Assembly (NCBI GenBank): GCA_937914785.1
Contig: CALGIV010000014.1
Coordinates: 1-11,278 of the forward strand
DNA length: 11,278 bases
Source: an uncultured Eubacteriaceae bacterium
GTDB taxonomy: Bacteria > Bacillota > Clostridia > Eubacteriales > UBA1433
Reading direction: 5' to 3'
Below, piece by piece: positions 1-6,126 of this stretch (the first letter of the stretch is position 1; each line of letters opens with the position of its first letter). Below the pieces are notes generated by a model. It ran no database searches. It was given only the letters and a program-made list of their open reading frames with translations, and was not told the DNA's origin. Position numbers and translations under genes: made by a program.

Positions 1-790
1 GACAGGTTGCATCCATCTCCGCGCCCGGTTCCGTAAAATAAAACTGATGGTGGCGGAATTTCGTCTTCGTCTCTTTGCCAAACAGGCGGCGCGCAAAGTA
101 TTCCAACGTCCCCTTCAAATCACTCATCGTGATGTCTTTATCCACGATAATGCCCTCAAGCTGATTGAACATCGGCGAATGTGTCGCATCGATCTCATCA
201 ACGCGGTAGACCTTTCCCGGAGAGATCACCTTAATCGGCGGCTTGTTGTTTAACATCGTGCGAATCTGCACCGGCGAAGTTTGCGTGCGCAACAACACAT
301 CCTCGCTGAAATAAAACGTATCCGACAGGCTGCGCGCCGGATGCCCCTGCGGCGTATTCAAATAGTCAAAATTATAGATGGAAAACTCTGCTTCCGGCCC
401 TTCGGCAATCGAAAAGCCAATAGAAGCAAAGATTTCACGCATTTCCAACACGATCCGCGTGATCGGATGGACGCTGCCGCGCGGCAGTCTCTTACCCGGC
501 AGCGTAATGTCGAACCGCTCATTGGCCAGCTTACCGGCCATTGCTTCCTCTTCAAACGCCTTTTTCTTCACTTGCAATGCTTCTTCCACTTCTGCGCGCA
601 GTTCATTGACCATTTGGCCGGCCTGCGGGCGCTCCTCTGCGGAAAGCTGTCCCAAAGAGCGCAAAATTTCCGTCAACCTGCCTTTTTTGCCGAGTACGGC
701 GATGCGGATTTCTTCCAACCGCTGTGCATTATCGGCAGATGCTATATTTTCCAATACTTCATTTCTGATTGCCGTTAGCTGTTCCTTCAT
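1..790 (-). CDS. pheS: Phenylalanyl-tRNA synthetase alpha subunit, 3' end outside window
   Basis: This gene makes the catalytic alpha chain of the cytoplasmic PheRS heterotetramer, which charges tRNA-Phe. The reading frame is open from an ATG at 790 to the left edge, giving the first 263 residues of a family usually about 340 long. Visible are an N-terminal helical (coiled-coil type) arm over roughly residues 1-85, then the class II core: the SVHPI segment, the NFDYLNTPQGHPAR block, the LLRTQTSPVQ block, PGKVYRVDEIDATHSPMF, and FTEPGAEMD close to the edge. The start follows AGGAGGAACG, a strong ribosome site lying inside the end of the upstream Nudix gene. Stop and start overlap as ATGA (787-790), which suggests translational coupling. 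Expression should be set by the phenylalanine T-box at 1443-1652. pheT is expected just beyond the left edge but is not seen. Confidence 0.97.
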   Translation of the reverse strand, partial: MKEQLTAIRNEVLENIASADNAQRLEEIRIAVLGKKGRLTEILRSLGQLSAEERPQAGQMVNELRAEVEEALQVKKKAFEEEAMAGKLANERFDITLPGKRLPRGSVHPITRIVLEMREIFASIGFSIAEGPEAEFSIYNFDYLNTPQGHPARSLSDTFYFSEDVLLRTQTSPVQIRTMLNNKPPIKVISPGKVYRVDEIDATHSPMFNQLEGIIVDKDITMSDLKGTLEYFARRLFGKETKTKFRHHQFYFTEPGAEMDATC

Positions 791-1422
791 CGTTCCTCCT
801 CTTTTAAGTTCTCTCTTAATATCTGGATGAAACCGTGCGTCATCGTCGCTGTAAACCCCCAGATATTATACTGTTTATAAAAATAAAATTTCACTTCATC
901 CGTCCGCTTTGTCCAGCGGTAATCGCGCCCATTTGCAATTTTATCGAATGGAAAATCGTCGTAAAACGCCGGCGTATAATCCACGTAGTGTATTTCCGGC
1001 TCGTTTTCCATAAAGTAGCTGAGCGGCACGAGAAACACTTCTTCCACCTCGTAAATATTCAACTTTAATTTATCGAAAGAAAACGTCGGCATATAGCCGA
1101 CTACCGGCGTGATGACGCGCTTGCTGCCGGCGACCATCGGCTCCATTGTGCCCAGAACTTCTATCTCCTCAGGCAAAATGCCAACCTCCTCATACGTTTC
1201 ACGCAGCGCTTCTTTGACGATATCGTCACTTTCACAGAACCCGCCCGGGAACGATACATCACCCGGCTGTGCGCGGTCGTCTAATAGTTTACTGCGCAAT
1301 TCAAATAAGAGATGCTTCTCTCCTTCATAATCGACCAAAAGCAGCAATACGGCAAACTGTGCATAGTGCTCCATCCTGACCTTTTTTTGATAGTCCATGT
1401 TTCTAAAGTCTATTTCGCTCAC
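787..1422 (-). CDS. Nudix hydrolase, CoA-pyrophosphatase-like, in the pheS operon
   Basis: The protein has 211 residues and a Nudix fold. The Nudix box spans about residues 60-82 (G60-G61 ... R74-E75-T-Y-E78-E79-V-G81-I82), with Asp in place of the first box Glu. It is preceded by R43-S44-x5-R50-x3-G54-x3-F58-P-G-G, which resembles the NuCoA signature of the NudL/CoA pyrophosphatase (UPF0035) branch. A later EVEEVFLVPL segment also fits that branch. The likely reaction is hydrolysis of a nucleoside diphosphate linked to another group, possibly CoA to phosphopantetheine and 3',5'-ADP; the substrate is inferred. The GTG start at 1422 sits 5-7 bases after GGGGAGGTG; an ATG at codon 9 is a weaker alternative. 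The gene is the first after the T-box leader, and its TGA overlaps the pheS ATG, so it should rise with pheS when charged tRNA-Phe is low. Confidence 0.85.
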   Translation of the reverse strand: MSEIDFRNMDYQKKVRMEHYAQFAVLLLLVDYEGEKHLLFELRSKLLDDRAQPGDVSFPGGFCESDDIVKEALRETYEEVGILPEEIEVLGTMEPMVAGSKRVITPVVGYMPTFSFDKLKLNIYEVEEVFLVPLSYFMENEPEIHYVDYTPAFYDDFPFDKIANGRDYRWTKRTDEVKFYFYKQYNIWGFTATMTHGFIQILRENLKEEER

Positions 1423-1442
1423 CGGCTCACCTCCCCGATCTC

Positions 1443-1470
1443 AAAAAAATCGTCCCTGTAAAAGGGACGA
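1443..1470 (-). terminator. T-box leader terminator hairpin
   Basis: Reading the minus strand, TCGTCCCT (1470-1463) pairs with AGGGACGA (1457-1450) around a five-base loop and is followed by seven T residues (1449-1443). It sits just after the T-box sequence and about 20 bases before the Nudix start, as expected for the regulated terminator of the leader. Confidence 0.93.
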
Positions 1471-1652
1471 TAGAATCTCTACCGCGGTACCACCCTGATT
1501 AGTAATGTTACCCACTCATTAACCGTTCTGCTCAACGGTGAAAATTCGTCCCGGCCGCCTGAAAAGCTCTCAGCAAATGCTTTTCTCTCTGTAAAAGCGC
1601 TATTCCGTAACTACTGCCTCCGTCTCATTGCAATTTTAAGCTGTTATAATAT
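1443..1652 (-). promoter_or_regulatory. T-box riboswitch leader, phenylalanine specifier
   Basis: The minus strand carries the T-box core AATCAGGGTGGTACCGCG at 1500-1483, matching the AGGGTGGTACCGCG consensus that pairs in the antiterminator and binds the tRNA 3' end. A Stem I-like region lies upstream. It has AGTA (loop-E type) on the 5' arm, AGAGAG and GCTGAGAG distal motifs, and GAA-TT-TTC-ACC on the 3' arm. The specifier read next to ACC is TTC (1542-1540). Shifting the register by one gives TTT, so either reading is a phenylalanine codon. A rho-independent terminator follows at 1470-1443. Known mechanism: uncharged tRNA-Phe stabilises the antiterminator and allows transcription into the downstream genes, here the Nudix gene and pheS. 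Confidence 0.93.
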
Positions 1653-1658
1653 TAATAT

Positions 1659-1687
1659 AATATAGCATTAACCCTATTTTGTGTCAA
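1659..1687 (-). promoter_or_regulatory. Promoter of the T-box/Nudix/pheS operon
   Basis: On the minus strand a perfect -35 TTGACA (1687-1682) is followed after exactly 17 bases by TATATT (1664-1659). The start of transcription would fall near 1652, giving a leader of about 230 bases that contains the whole T-box. Confidence 0.8.
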
Positions 1688-1753
1688 GACTTCTTTGGGG
1701 ACTTTTCACCCTGCGTACGGCTGGCGTTTCTCTCCGTCCGCCTTCACTGATCC

Positions 1754-1867
1754 TTATGCTTCTTCCTCATTATCAAATAACAACGTCCCCAGGGTCAATC
1801 CAATGCATAAACCTGCGGAAAGATAAATTAAATCGAATAACCCTCTCTTCTTTCGGTTTTTCTTCAC
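1754..1867 (-). CDS. Candidate 37-residue membrane protein (unproven)
   Basis: The minus strand has a short frame from GTG at 1867 to TAA at 1754. It begins with a basic stretch (K-K-N-R-K-K-R), continues with one hydrophobic segment containing several glycines spaced like a glycine zipper (about residues 10-31) and ends in an acidic tail (DNEEEA). This charge layout is typical of a single-pass small membrane protein with its N-terminus in the cytoplasm. Against it, no Shine-Dalgarno sequence precedes the GTG, no ATG is available, and the frame stays open about 17 codons upstream without a better start. It lies just upstream of the pheS operon promoter and is divergent from the DUF2089 gene. 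I do not recognise a family, and it could be a decayed or chance frame. Confidence 0.33.
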   Translation of the reverse strand: MKKNRKKRGLFDLIYLSAGLCIGLTLGTLLFDNEEEA

Positions 1868-1914
1868 AAAAATATCGACGTAGATACAAAGCGGCCAACT
1901 AAATCGACTTAAAC

Positions 1915-1978
1915 TTTATTAAAATTTTATTTTACTATTGACTTTAATAAAATTAAATATTATATTAATATTATTAAA
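1915..1978 (+). repeat. Three AT-rich TTTATTAAA-type elements, 28 bp apart
   Basis: TTTATTAAA begins at 1915, its reverse complement TTTAATAAA at 1943 and TTATTAAA at 1971. The second overlaps the end of the -35 box and the third covers the likely transcription start of the DUF2089 gene. They could be operator half-sites for an autoregulator, but the low complexity of the region makes chance matches likely. Confidence 0.3.
1938..1966 (+). promoter_or_regulatory. Promoter of the DUF2089/membrane protein pair
   Basis: TTGACT (1938-1943), a 17-base spacer and TATATT (1961-1966) form a near-consensus vegetative promoter. Transcription would begin near 1973, about 20 bases before the ATG at 1994, leaving room for the AAAGGAGG ribosome site at 1981-1988. 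The surrounding 100 bases are extremely AT-rich. Confidence 0.7.
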
Positions 1979-1993
1979 GAAAAGGAGGTTGTT

Positions 1994-2284
1994 ATGGAAG
2001 TATACCCCGAATGGCTCTCCAATCTTGACGATGAAGATTTGTCTTTTATGAAAAACTTTCTTCTCTCCTCCGGCTCACTAAAAGAAGTCGCCAGCCATTA
2101 CGGCGTGACGTATCCCACAGTGCGGCTCAGGCTGGACAGGCTGATTCAGAAAGTGCGGTTGGGCGAGGAAGAAGCCACTGAGCCTTATATCTCATTCATT
2201 AAACGACTTGCCATCAATGACAAAATTAATTTTGATACGGCAAAAACCCTGATTTATGAATATAAAAAAACAAAGGAGAGTTGA
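1994..2284 (+). CDS. DUF2089-type helix-turn-helix protein
   Basis: This 96-residue protein is probably a small DNA-binding regulator. Its N-terminus (PEWLSNLDDEDLSFMKNFLL) followed by an HTH-like region at about residues 27-57 (SLKEVASHYGVTYPTVRLRLDRLI) resembles the DUF2089 family. Many DUF2089 proteins also have an N-terminal zinc ribbon, which is absent here, so this is the short form. The ATG is placed by a perfect AAAGGAGG five bases upstream. The gene is followed directly by a small membrane protein gene: its TGA at 2282-2284 is two bases before the next ATG and its last codons contain that gene's ribosome site, so the two are co-translated. A regulator paired with a membrane partner suggests envelope sensing, which is inference. 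The target is unknown. Confidence 0.7.
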   Translation: MEVYPEWLSNLDDEDLSFMKNFLLSSGSLKEVASHYGVTYPTVRLRLDRLIQKVRLGEEEATEPYISFIKRLAINDKINFDTAKTLIYEYKKTKES

Positions 2285-2286
2285 CC

Positions 2287-2547
2287 ATGATTTTCTCAAT
2301 TAATATTATCATTCTGTGCGTGATTTTGATCGCGCTTGGCGTAGCCGAATACTTCCTTGCAAAGAAAGGGATTATTTTCGGCCTGATTATCCCGATATTT
2401 TCTGTTGTCAGCGCACTTGTAATCGACAAAATTCTATTTATTTCGACATTCGTCTATACGGTTGTTTTCGTTCTTACCATCATAAGACAAAAGGATAAAG
2501 AAAAACAGCAAAAAGAACTCGATAAAATGAATATTCAAGACCTGTAA
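2287..2547 (+). CDS. Small three-helix membrane protein, partner of DUF2089 gene
   Basis: The 86-residue product has three hydrophobic segments at roughly residues 2-20, 28-45 and 48-66. A cytoplasmic-looking charged tail rich in Lys, Glu and Gln (about 67-86) follows. The ATG at 2287 is preferred over a TTG two codons earlier because GGAGAG lies 8 bases before it and the TTG overlaps the previous stop. It belongs to the same transcript as the DUF2089-type gene. No enzyme motif is visible and I do not recognise a named family. A role in sensing or sequestering its DNA-binding neighbour at the membrane is possible but not shown. Confidence 0.7.
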   Translation: MIFSINIIILCVILIALGVAEYFLAKKGIIFGLIIPIFSVVSALVIDKILFISTFVYTVVFVLTIIRQKDKEKQQKELDKMNIQDL

Positions 2548-2561
2548 TTTTACGTAACGAC

Positions 2562-2588
2562 AAAAAGCCCTGTTATGCAGGGTCTTTT
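2562..2588. terminator. Bidirectional terminator between convergent operons
   Basis: CCCTG (2568-2572) pairs with CAGGG (2578-2582) around five bases. On the plus strand it is followed by TCTTTTGCTTTT. On the minus strand it is followed by CTTTTTG, so it can end both the membrane protein transcript and the spoIIAB transcript. Confidence 0.75.
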
Positions 2589-2620
2589 GCTTTTCAGGGG
2601 TTGATTATTGCCAGAGCGCT

Positions 2621-3046
2621 TTATTCCCCCTGAAGGTATTTCGTCACGTAAATACGCGTACCCTCTCCTACTTTGCTCTTGACGCGCATCTTATCAGAAA
2701 ACTCTTCCATAATAGAAAAACCAAGGCCGGAGCGCTCCTGTTCCGCTTTTGAGGTATACATCGGCTCCAATGCCTGCTCGATATCCTCGATCCCACATCC
2801 GTCGTCCCAAATTTCGATATGTACGCCTCTCTCGTCGATTTGCATCCGTACCTTTATAATGCCATCCGGCTTATCTTCATAGCCGTGGATGATCGCATTT
2901 GTCACCGCTTCACTTACAATTGTCTTCACTTCATAGACATCCTGAATCGTCGGATTTAATCGTAAAATAAACGACGCGGCTACCGCACGAATAAACGCCT
3001 CATTTTCGCTGTTTGCATTGAATGAAACTTCCATAAAATCGTTCAT
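2621..3046 (-). CDS. spoIIAB: Anti-sigma factor SpoIIAB (serine kinase)
   Basis: In spore-formers SpoIIAB binds and inhibits sigma F and phosphorylates SpoIIAA. This 141-residue protein (about 146 in Bacillus) shows the GHKL kinase boxes in order: N box with E46 and N50 (VSEAVTNAIIHGYE), G1 box at D82-G-C-G85, and the lid/G2 region ERSGLGFSIMEEF at about 104-116. That last segment is closer to SpoIIAB than to RsbW. R20, at the position used by SpoIIAB to contact its partners, is present. The ATG follows GGGAGGCAGAAA and overlaps the SpoIIAA stop as ATGA. Oddly, no sigma factor gene follows: a terminator comes about 35 bases after the stop, where spoIIAC (sigF) normally sits. The local target is therefore unknown. 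Confidence 0.93.
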   Translation of the reverse strand: MNDFMEVSFNANSENEAFIRAVAASFILRLNPTIQDVYEVKTIVSEAVTNAIIHGYEDKPDGIIKVRMQIDERGVHIEIWDDGCGIEDIEQALEPMYTSKAEQERSGLGFSIMEEFSDKMRVKSKVGEGTRIYVTKYLQGE

Positions 3047-3396
3047 TTTCTGCCTCCCTTACTTAGCGCCTCGACCGCCGCTTTCTGGTTTTTATATTCT
3101 TTTGCAAGCAAAAAAACACCTGAAATTTTCAGCACTGCCTTCACACTTTCCAAGACGTTTATAAAGCCGGCTTGTCCCTTTTTTTCACCGATTTTTTTAT
3201 AACGCCCCAAGATAAGCCCGATGCCGCTGCTGTCGGCAAAAGACACTTCACTTAAATCAAACAAGATATGATGTACTTCTTTCTTGCCGATATTATAGTC
3301 GATGACTTCGCGCAGCTGTTCTACGTGATGGTGGTCCAAATCGCAGACAGGCTGTATGATCAGTACATTTTTTTGTAAATCAAAATTCACATTCAT
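3043..3396 (-). CDS. spoIIAA: Anti-sigma factor antagonist SpoIIAA (STAS domain)
   Basis: This 117-residue single STAS-domain protein is the partner-switching antagonist that frees a sigma factor from SpoIIAB when unphosphorylated. It has the LDHHHVEQLR segment after the first strands (the SpoIIAA/RsbV signature) and the phosphorylation loop FADSSGIGLILGRYKKI, with S56 at the position phosphorylated in Bacillus SpoIIAA (S58). The GRYKKI extension is typical of SpoIIAA. The ATG lies behind AAAAGGAGGC. The gene starts 82 bases after the thiI stop with no clear terminator or strong promoter between, so it probably belongs to the iscS-thiI transcript. It is translationally coupled to spoIIAB. Confidence 0.92.
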   Translation of the reverse strand: MNVNFDLQKNVLIIQPVCDLDHHHVEQLREVIDYNIGKKEVHHILFDLSEVSFADSSGIGLILGRYKKIGEKKGQAGFINVLESVKAVLKISGVFLLAKEYKNQKAAVEALSKGGRK

Positions 3397-3478
3397 AAAA
3401 AATGCCTCCTTTTATACTAATTCGCATCATCAGGCAGGCATTCCTTTGGATTATTATCAATTATTCAGTCGTTTTTTA

Positions 3479-4627
3479 TCAAAATTGGTACCGCTCGGCC
3501 TCTTCAGCCGCTTTCCTGCACAACACCTGATAATCACCGAGTTTTTCTTCCTCATATAAAACGCTTTTGATCGTTGGTTTCGTCTGCGGATGCTTGGGCG
3601 TGAAAATCGTACAACAGTCTTCATAAGGGCGGATCGAAACTTCATAAGTGCCGATTTCTTTTGCCATATTGATCGTCATAATTTTATCCAGTCCGATCAA
3701 CGGACGAAAGACCGGCAAGTCTGCCACCGCATTCGTCGCCTGGATACTCTGCATCGTCTGACTGGCCACCTGCCCCAGGCTCTCGCCGGTAATCAGGCTC
3801 AGAGCGCCTTCGCGACAGGCGATATCCTGTGCAATTCGCATCATCATTCGCCGCATCAAAATCGTCAGGTATTCGATATCACAAGATTCGATAATACTTT
3901 CCTGGATCTCGGTAAACGGAACGACGAATAACTTCATCTGCGGCGCATAGCACGCGAGAATTTTTGCCAGCTCAATTACCTTTTCCTTTGCCTCTTCCGC
4001 CGTATAGGGACTGCTGTGAAAATAAATACTGACAAGCTCAACGCCGCGCGAAGCCATCATATAACCCGCTACCGGGCTGTCGATACCGCCTGATAACAAC
4101 AGCGCCGACGTGCCGCCGGTGCCGGTCGGCAGCCCTGCACGGCCCTTGATGCTCGTCGCATAAACATACGTTTCTTTACGCACTTCCACTTCGATTAAAA
4201 TTTCGGGATGATGGACATCAACTTTTGCATTCTGTGTATTTTTTAAGATATATCCGCCAACCTGCCTGCTGATTTCCGGCGATGTTAAATGAAAACACTT
4301 GTCTCCGCGGCGCGTTTCTACTTTAAACGTCTTGCCGTCTTTATACAGGGCCAGTGCCGCCTGTTCGATCTTTCCCATTTCGCTTTCGACGACATAAGCT
4401 TTGCTGATATAGGCAATGCCAAAAACGTCTTTAATCGCGGCAATCACATCACACTCATCGCTGTCGGTTAAATGGATTTCCATACGCGACTGCACCTTCT
4501 TAATCCGGGCATCCGAAAACGGACGAAGCCTGCGCGCGATGTTCTTTTTTAAAATATCTTCAAAATATCTGCGATTTAATCCCTTTAAAGAAATCTCTCC
4601 GTAACGAATCAGAATAACTTTTTTCAA
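3479..4627 (-). CDS. thiI: tRNA 4-thiouridine / thiazole sulfurtransferase ThiI
   Basis: ThiI adenylates uridine 8 of tRNA and inserts sulfur to make 4-thiouridine; in many bacteria it also passes sulfur to ThiS for the thiamin thiazole. The 382-residue protein has an N-terminal ferredoxin-like region (1-60), a THUMP domain (about 60-163), the GLPTGTGG linker, the PP-loop SGGIDSP (179-185), GESLGQVASQT (281-291) and the EDCCTIFTPKHP block with C338/C339. There is no C-terminal rhodanese domain, so it is the short Bacillus-type form that takes sulfur directly from a dedicated desulfurase. The start is TTG at 4627, immediately after the stop of the desulfurase gene with no gap. AAGGT upstream may be the ribosome site. 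No in-frame ATG is available. Confidence 0.96.
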   Translation of the reverse strand: MKKVILIRYGEISLKGLNRRYFEDILKKNIARRLRPFSDARIKKVQSRMEIHLTDSDECDVIAAIKDVFGIAYISKAYVVESEMGKIEQAALALYKDGKTFKVETRRGDKCFHLTSPEISRQVGGYILKNTQNAKVDVHHPEILIEVEVRKETYVYATSIKGRAGLPTGTGGTSALLLSGGIDSPVAGYMMASRGVELVSIYFHSSPYTAEEAKEKVIELAKILACYAPQMKLFVVPFTEIQESIIESCDIEYLTILMRRMMMRIAQDIACREGALSLITGESLGQVASQTMQSIQATNAVADLPVFRPLIGLDKIMTINMAKEIGTYEVSIRPYEDCCTIFTPKHPQTKPTIKSVLYEEEKLGDYQVLCRKAAEEAERYQF

Positions 4628-5827
4628 TTATACTACCTTCTTATTCTTATTGCTGCTTATCCTCTTATTTGGACTGAACCGCCTCATACGCTTTACAGCT
4701 TTCTCCAACGCATCAACCAGCACCGAACACTCCTCGAAGGTATTATACCGGCTAAAGGAAATGCGAATGGTCGCCTCCGCTACCCGGCGATCAATCCCCG
4801 CATTCAACAGAGCATATGAAACACCCTTTCTGGACGAGCAAGCCGAAGAAGTCGAGACACAAATCCCCGCCTCGTCAAGCATACGCATCAGCACTTCTCC
4901 CTTACACCCTTCAAATGCCACGCTTAAAATATAAGGCGTACTCTTCTGCACATTTTGCGGCGTATTAAAAATGACATCCGCAACCCGATCTTCAATCTCT
5001 TTTTCGATGAAAGAACGCATCTGAGATACTTGTGTGAAATCTTCGCGCAAACGCGCTGAGCTGTATTCCGCGGCAACGCGCATCGCCTCAATAAATGCGA
5101 CGTTCTCTGTCCCCGCGCGAAGTCCCCCTTCTTGATCCCCGCCTAAAACCAGCGGCGAAAGCTTTACGTGCTCTTTGGCAATCAAAGCGCCAATACCCTG
5201 GGGAGAATGAAACTTATGCCCGCTCAGCGTAATGATATCGATATGGCTGTTATCCATATGAAATGGGATTTTAACTGCTGACTGTGCCATATCGCTGTGA
5301 AAAATCAGATCAGGATTGATTTTTTTCGCTTCACAGGCCAGCGTACATATCTCATAACGACTGCCGAGTTCGTTGTTGACAAACCCTATCGAGATCAATA
5401 AGGTCTCTTCATCAATAAGGCTTAAAAAATGATCGGTGTCAAAAGTACCGTCAGGGTTGGTTTTAATATATCGGATTTCAAAGAGATCGCCTGAAAAGTA
5501 TTGTTGAATCGTATTGTATACCGATGCATGCTCAATGGGAAGCGTCACGATATTATACTTTCTGCCTTCTTTTATATACCGGCTATAAATGCTGTGAACG
5601 GCAATATTATTTGCCTCCGTTGCCCCTGAGGTAAAAATAATTTGTCCATTGCTTAACGATAGTATTTTTTCAAATGCCGCTTTTGCCTGAAGAATTAGTT
5701 TATTCGTCTTTCTGCCCAGCGTATGCGCCGAAGAAGCATTCGCAGTATTTTTATCCAAATGTTTTACAACAGCCTGTAATGCCTGATCGCAGACCGGCGT
5801 TGAAGCCGCATTGTCAAAATATATCAT
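4628..5827 (-). CDS. Cysteine desulfurase (NifS/IscS-like), dedicated to ThiI
   Basis: This PLP enzyme converts cysteine to alanine and a protein-bound persulfide. The 399-residue protein shows YFDNAAST at the N-terminus, SGATEANN (67-74), the PLP aspartate in HSDMAQS (D179), the Schiff-base lysine K205 in LSGHKFHSPQGIG, the RAGTEN motif (238-242) and the catalytic loop cysteine C330 in STSSACSS. Its position directly ahead of thiI, sharing a stop/start junction, matches the Bacillus NifZ-ThiI pairing. It therefore probably supplies sulfur mainly for tRNA thiolation and thiazole rather than iron-sulfur clusters. The C-terminal 20 residues are very Lys/Arg/Asn/Ser-rich and look like a variable tail. 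The ATG at 5827 has only a weak site upstream (CAGGTATAGTT). Confidence 0.95.
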   Translation of the reverse strand: MIYFDNAASTPVCDQALQAVVKHLDKNTANASSAHTLGRKTNKLILQAKAAFEKILSLSNGQIIFTSGATEANNIAVHSIYSRYIKEGRKYNIVTLPIEHASVYNTIQQYFSGDLFEIRYIKTNPDGTFDTDHFLSLIDEETLLISIGFVNNELGSRYEICTLACEAKKINPDLIFHSDMAQSAVKIPFHMDNSHIDIITLSGHKFHSPQGIGALIAKEHVKLSPLVLGGDQEGGLRAGTENVAFIEAMRVAAEYSSARLREDFTQVSQMRSFIEKEIEDRVADVIFNTPQNVQKSTPYILSVAFEGCKGEVLMRMLDEAGICVSTSSACSSRKGVSYALLNAGIDRRVAEATIRISFSRYNTFEECSVLVDALEKAVKRMRRFSPNKRISSNKNKKVV

Positions 5828-5928
5828 AACTATACCTGATTCCTGTTGGCCTTTAATATTTGAAGAATAGTACCCGTGCTTTCAAAAGAGCTCATCTTCA
5901 CCCTAAGCCAATCGGTAATACCTTATCA

Positions 5929-5956
5929 ATTATACTGAAAATCTGCAGTTATGCAA
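5929..5956 (-). promoter_or_regulatory. Probable promoter of the desulfurase-thiI-spoIIA operon
   Basis: On the minus strand TTGCAT (5956-5951), a 16-base spacer and a perfect TATAAT (5934-5929) form a plausible vegetative promoter. Transcription would begin near 5922, leaving a leader of about 95 bases before the desulfurase ATG. No riboswitch motif, including THI-box core motifs, was recognised in that leader. Confidence 0.6.
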
Positions 5957-5981
5957 TTCCTTTTTTGCGGACAAGTATAAA

Positions 5982-6003
5982 CAATATTCTGAAAATAATA
6001 TTG
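5982..6003. repeat. Inverted repeat CAATATT-N8-AATATTG on the -35 region
   Basis: CAATATT at 5982-5988 is mirrored by AATATTG at 5997-6003. The right arm overlaps the first bases of the -35 box (6001-6006) of the Re-citrate synthase-like gene. It shares the CAATAT half-site with the second repeat at 6063-6081 and may be an operator. Confidence 0.45.
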
Positions 6004-6029
6004 CTTTTTTATATAAAATCATTTATAAT
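6001..6029 (+). promoter_or_regulatory. Probable promoter of the Re-citrate synthase-like gene
   Basis: TTGCTT (6001-6006), a 17-base spacer and a perfect TATAAT (6024-6029) precede the gene by about 100 bases. Transcription would start near 6036. The site is back to back with the desulfurase promoter and is flanked by two CAATAT/ATATTG inverted repeats. Confidence 0.65.
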
Positions 6030-6062
6030 ACGTAAAACTCGCGTATCCCTGATTTTATTAAG

Positions 6063-6081
6063 CAATATCAAAATGATATTG
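6063..6081. repeat. Inverted repeat CAATATCA-AAA-TGATATTG in the leader
   Basis: This is a perfect eight-base inverted repeat around three A residues, lying about 28-46 bases downstream of the predicted transcription start and about 45 bases before the ATG. The position suits a repressor roadblock or a small RNA hairpin. The outer six bases match the arms of the repeat at 5982-6003. Confidence 0.5.
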
Positions 6082-6126
6082 ATGTCTTTTAGGGTGAGAA
6101 TTCAATCTATGAACGGAGAGAAAGCT

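Noticed and set aside
281..830. Plus-strand frames opposite pheS
   Set aside because: They are antisense shadows of pheS, which has full family motifs on the minus strand.
1681..1902. Plus-strand GTG frame of 73 codons
   Set aside because: Its start overlaps the -35 box of the pheS operon, it has no ribosome site, and its composition is not protein-like; the minus-strand small frame in the same place is more plausible.
3404..3416. TATAAA just upstream of spoIIAA as a dedicated promoter
   Set aside because: No -35 match is found at the right distance, and the start would fall in the ribosome site, leaving almost no leader.
5828..5925. TPP (THI-box) riboswitch ahead of the desulfurase-thiI operon
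   Set aside because: The CTGAGA and ACCTGATC core motifs of THI boxes are not present in the leader.
5860..6126. In-frame N-terminal extension of the Re-citrate synthase-like protein (TTG start at 5860)
   Set aside because: The extra 89 residues are AT-driven, span the predicted promoter and operator repeats, and have no family counterpart; the ATG at 6127 has its own GGAGAG site.
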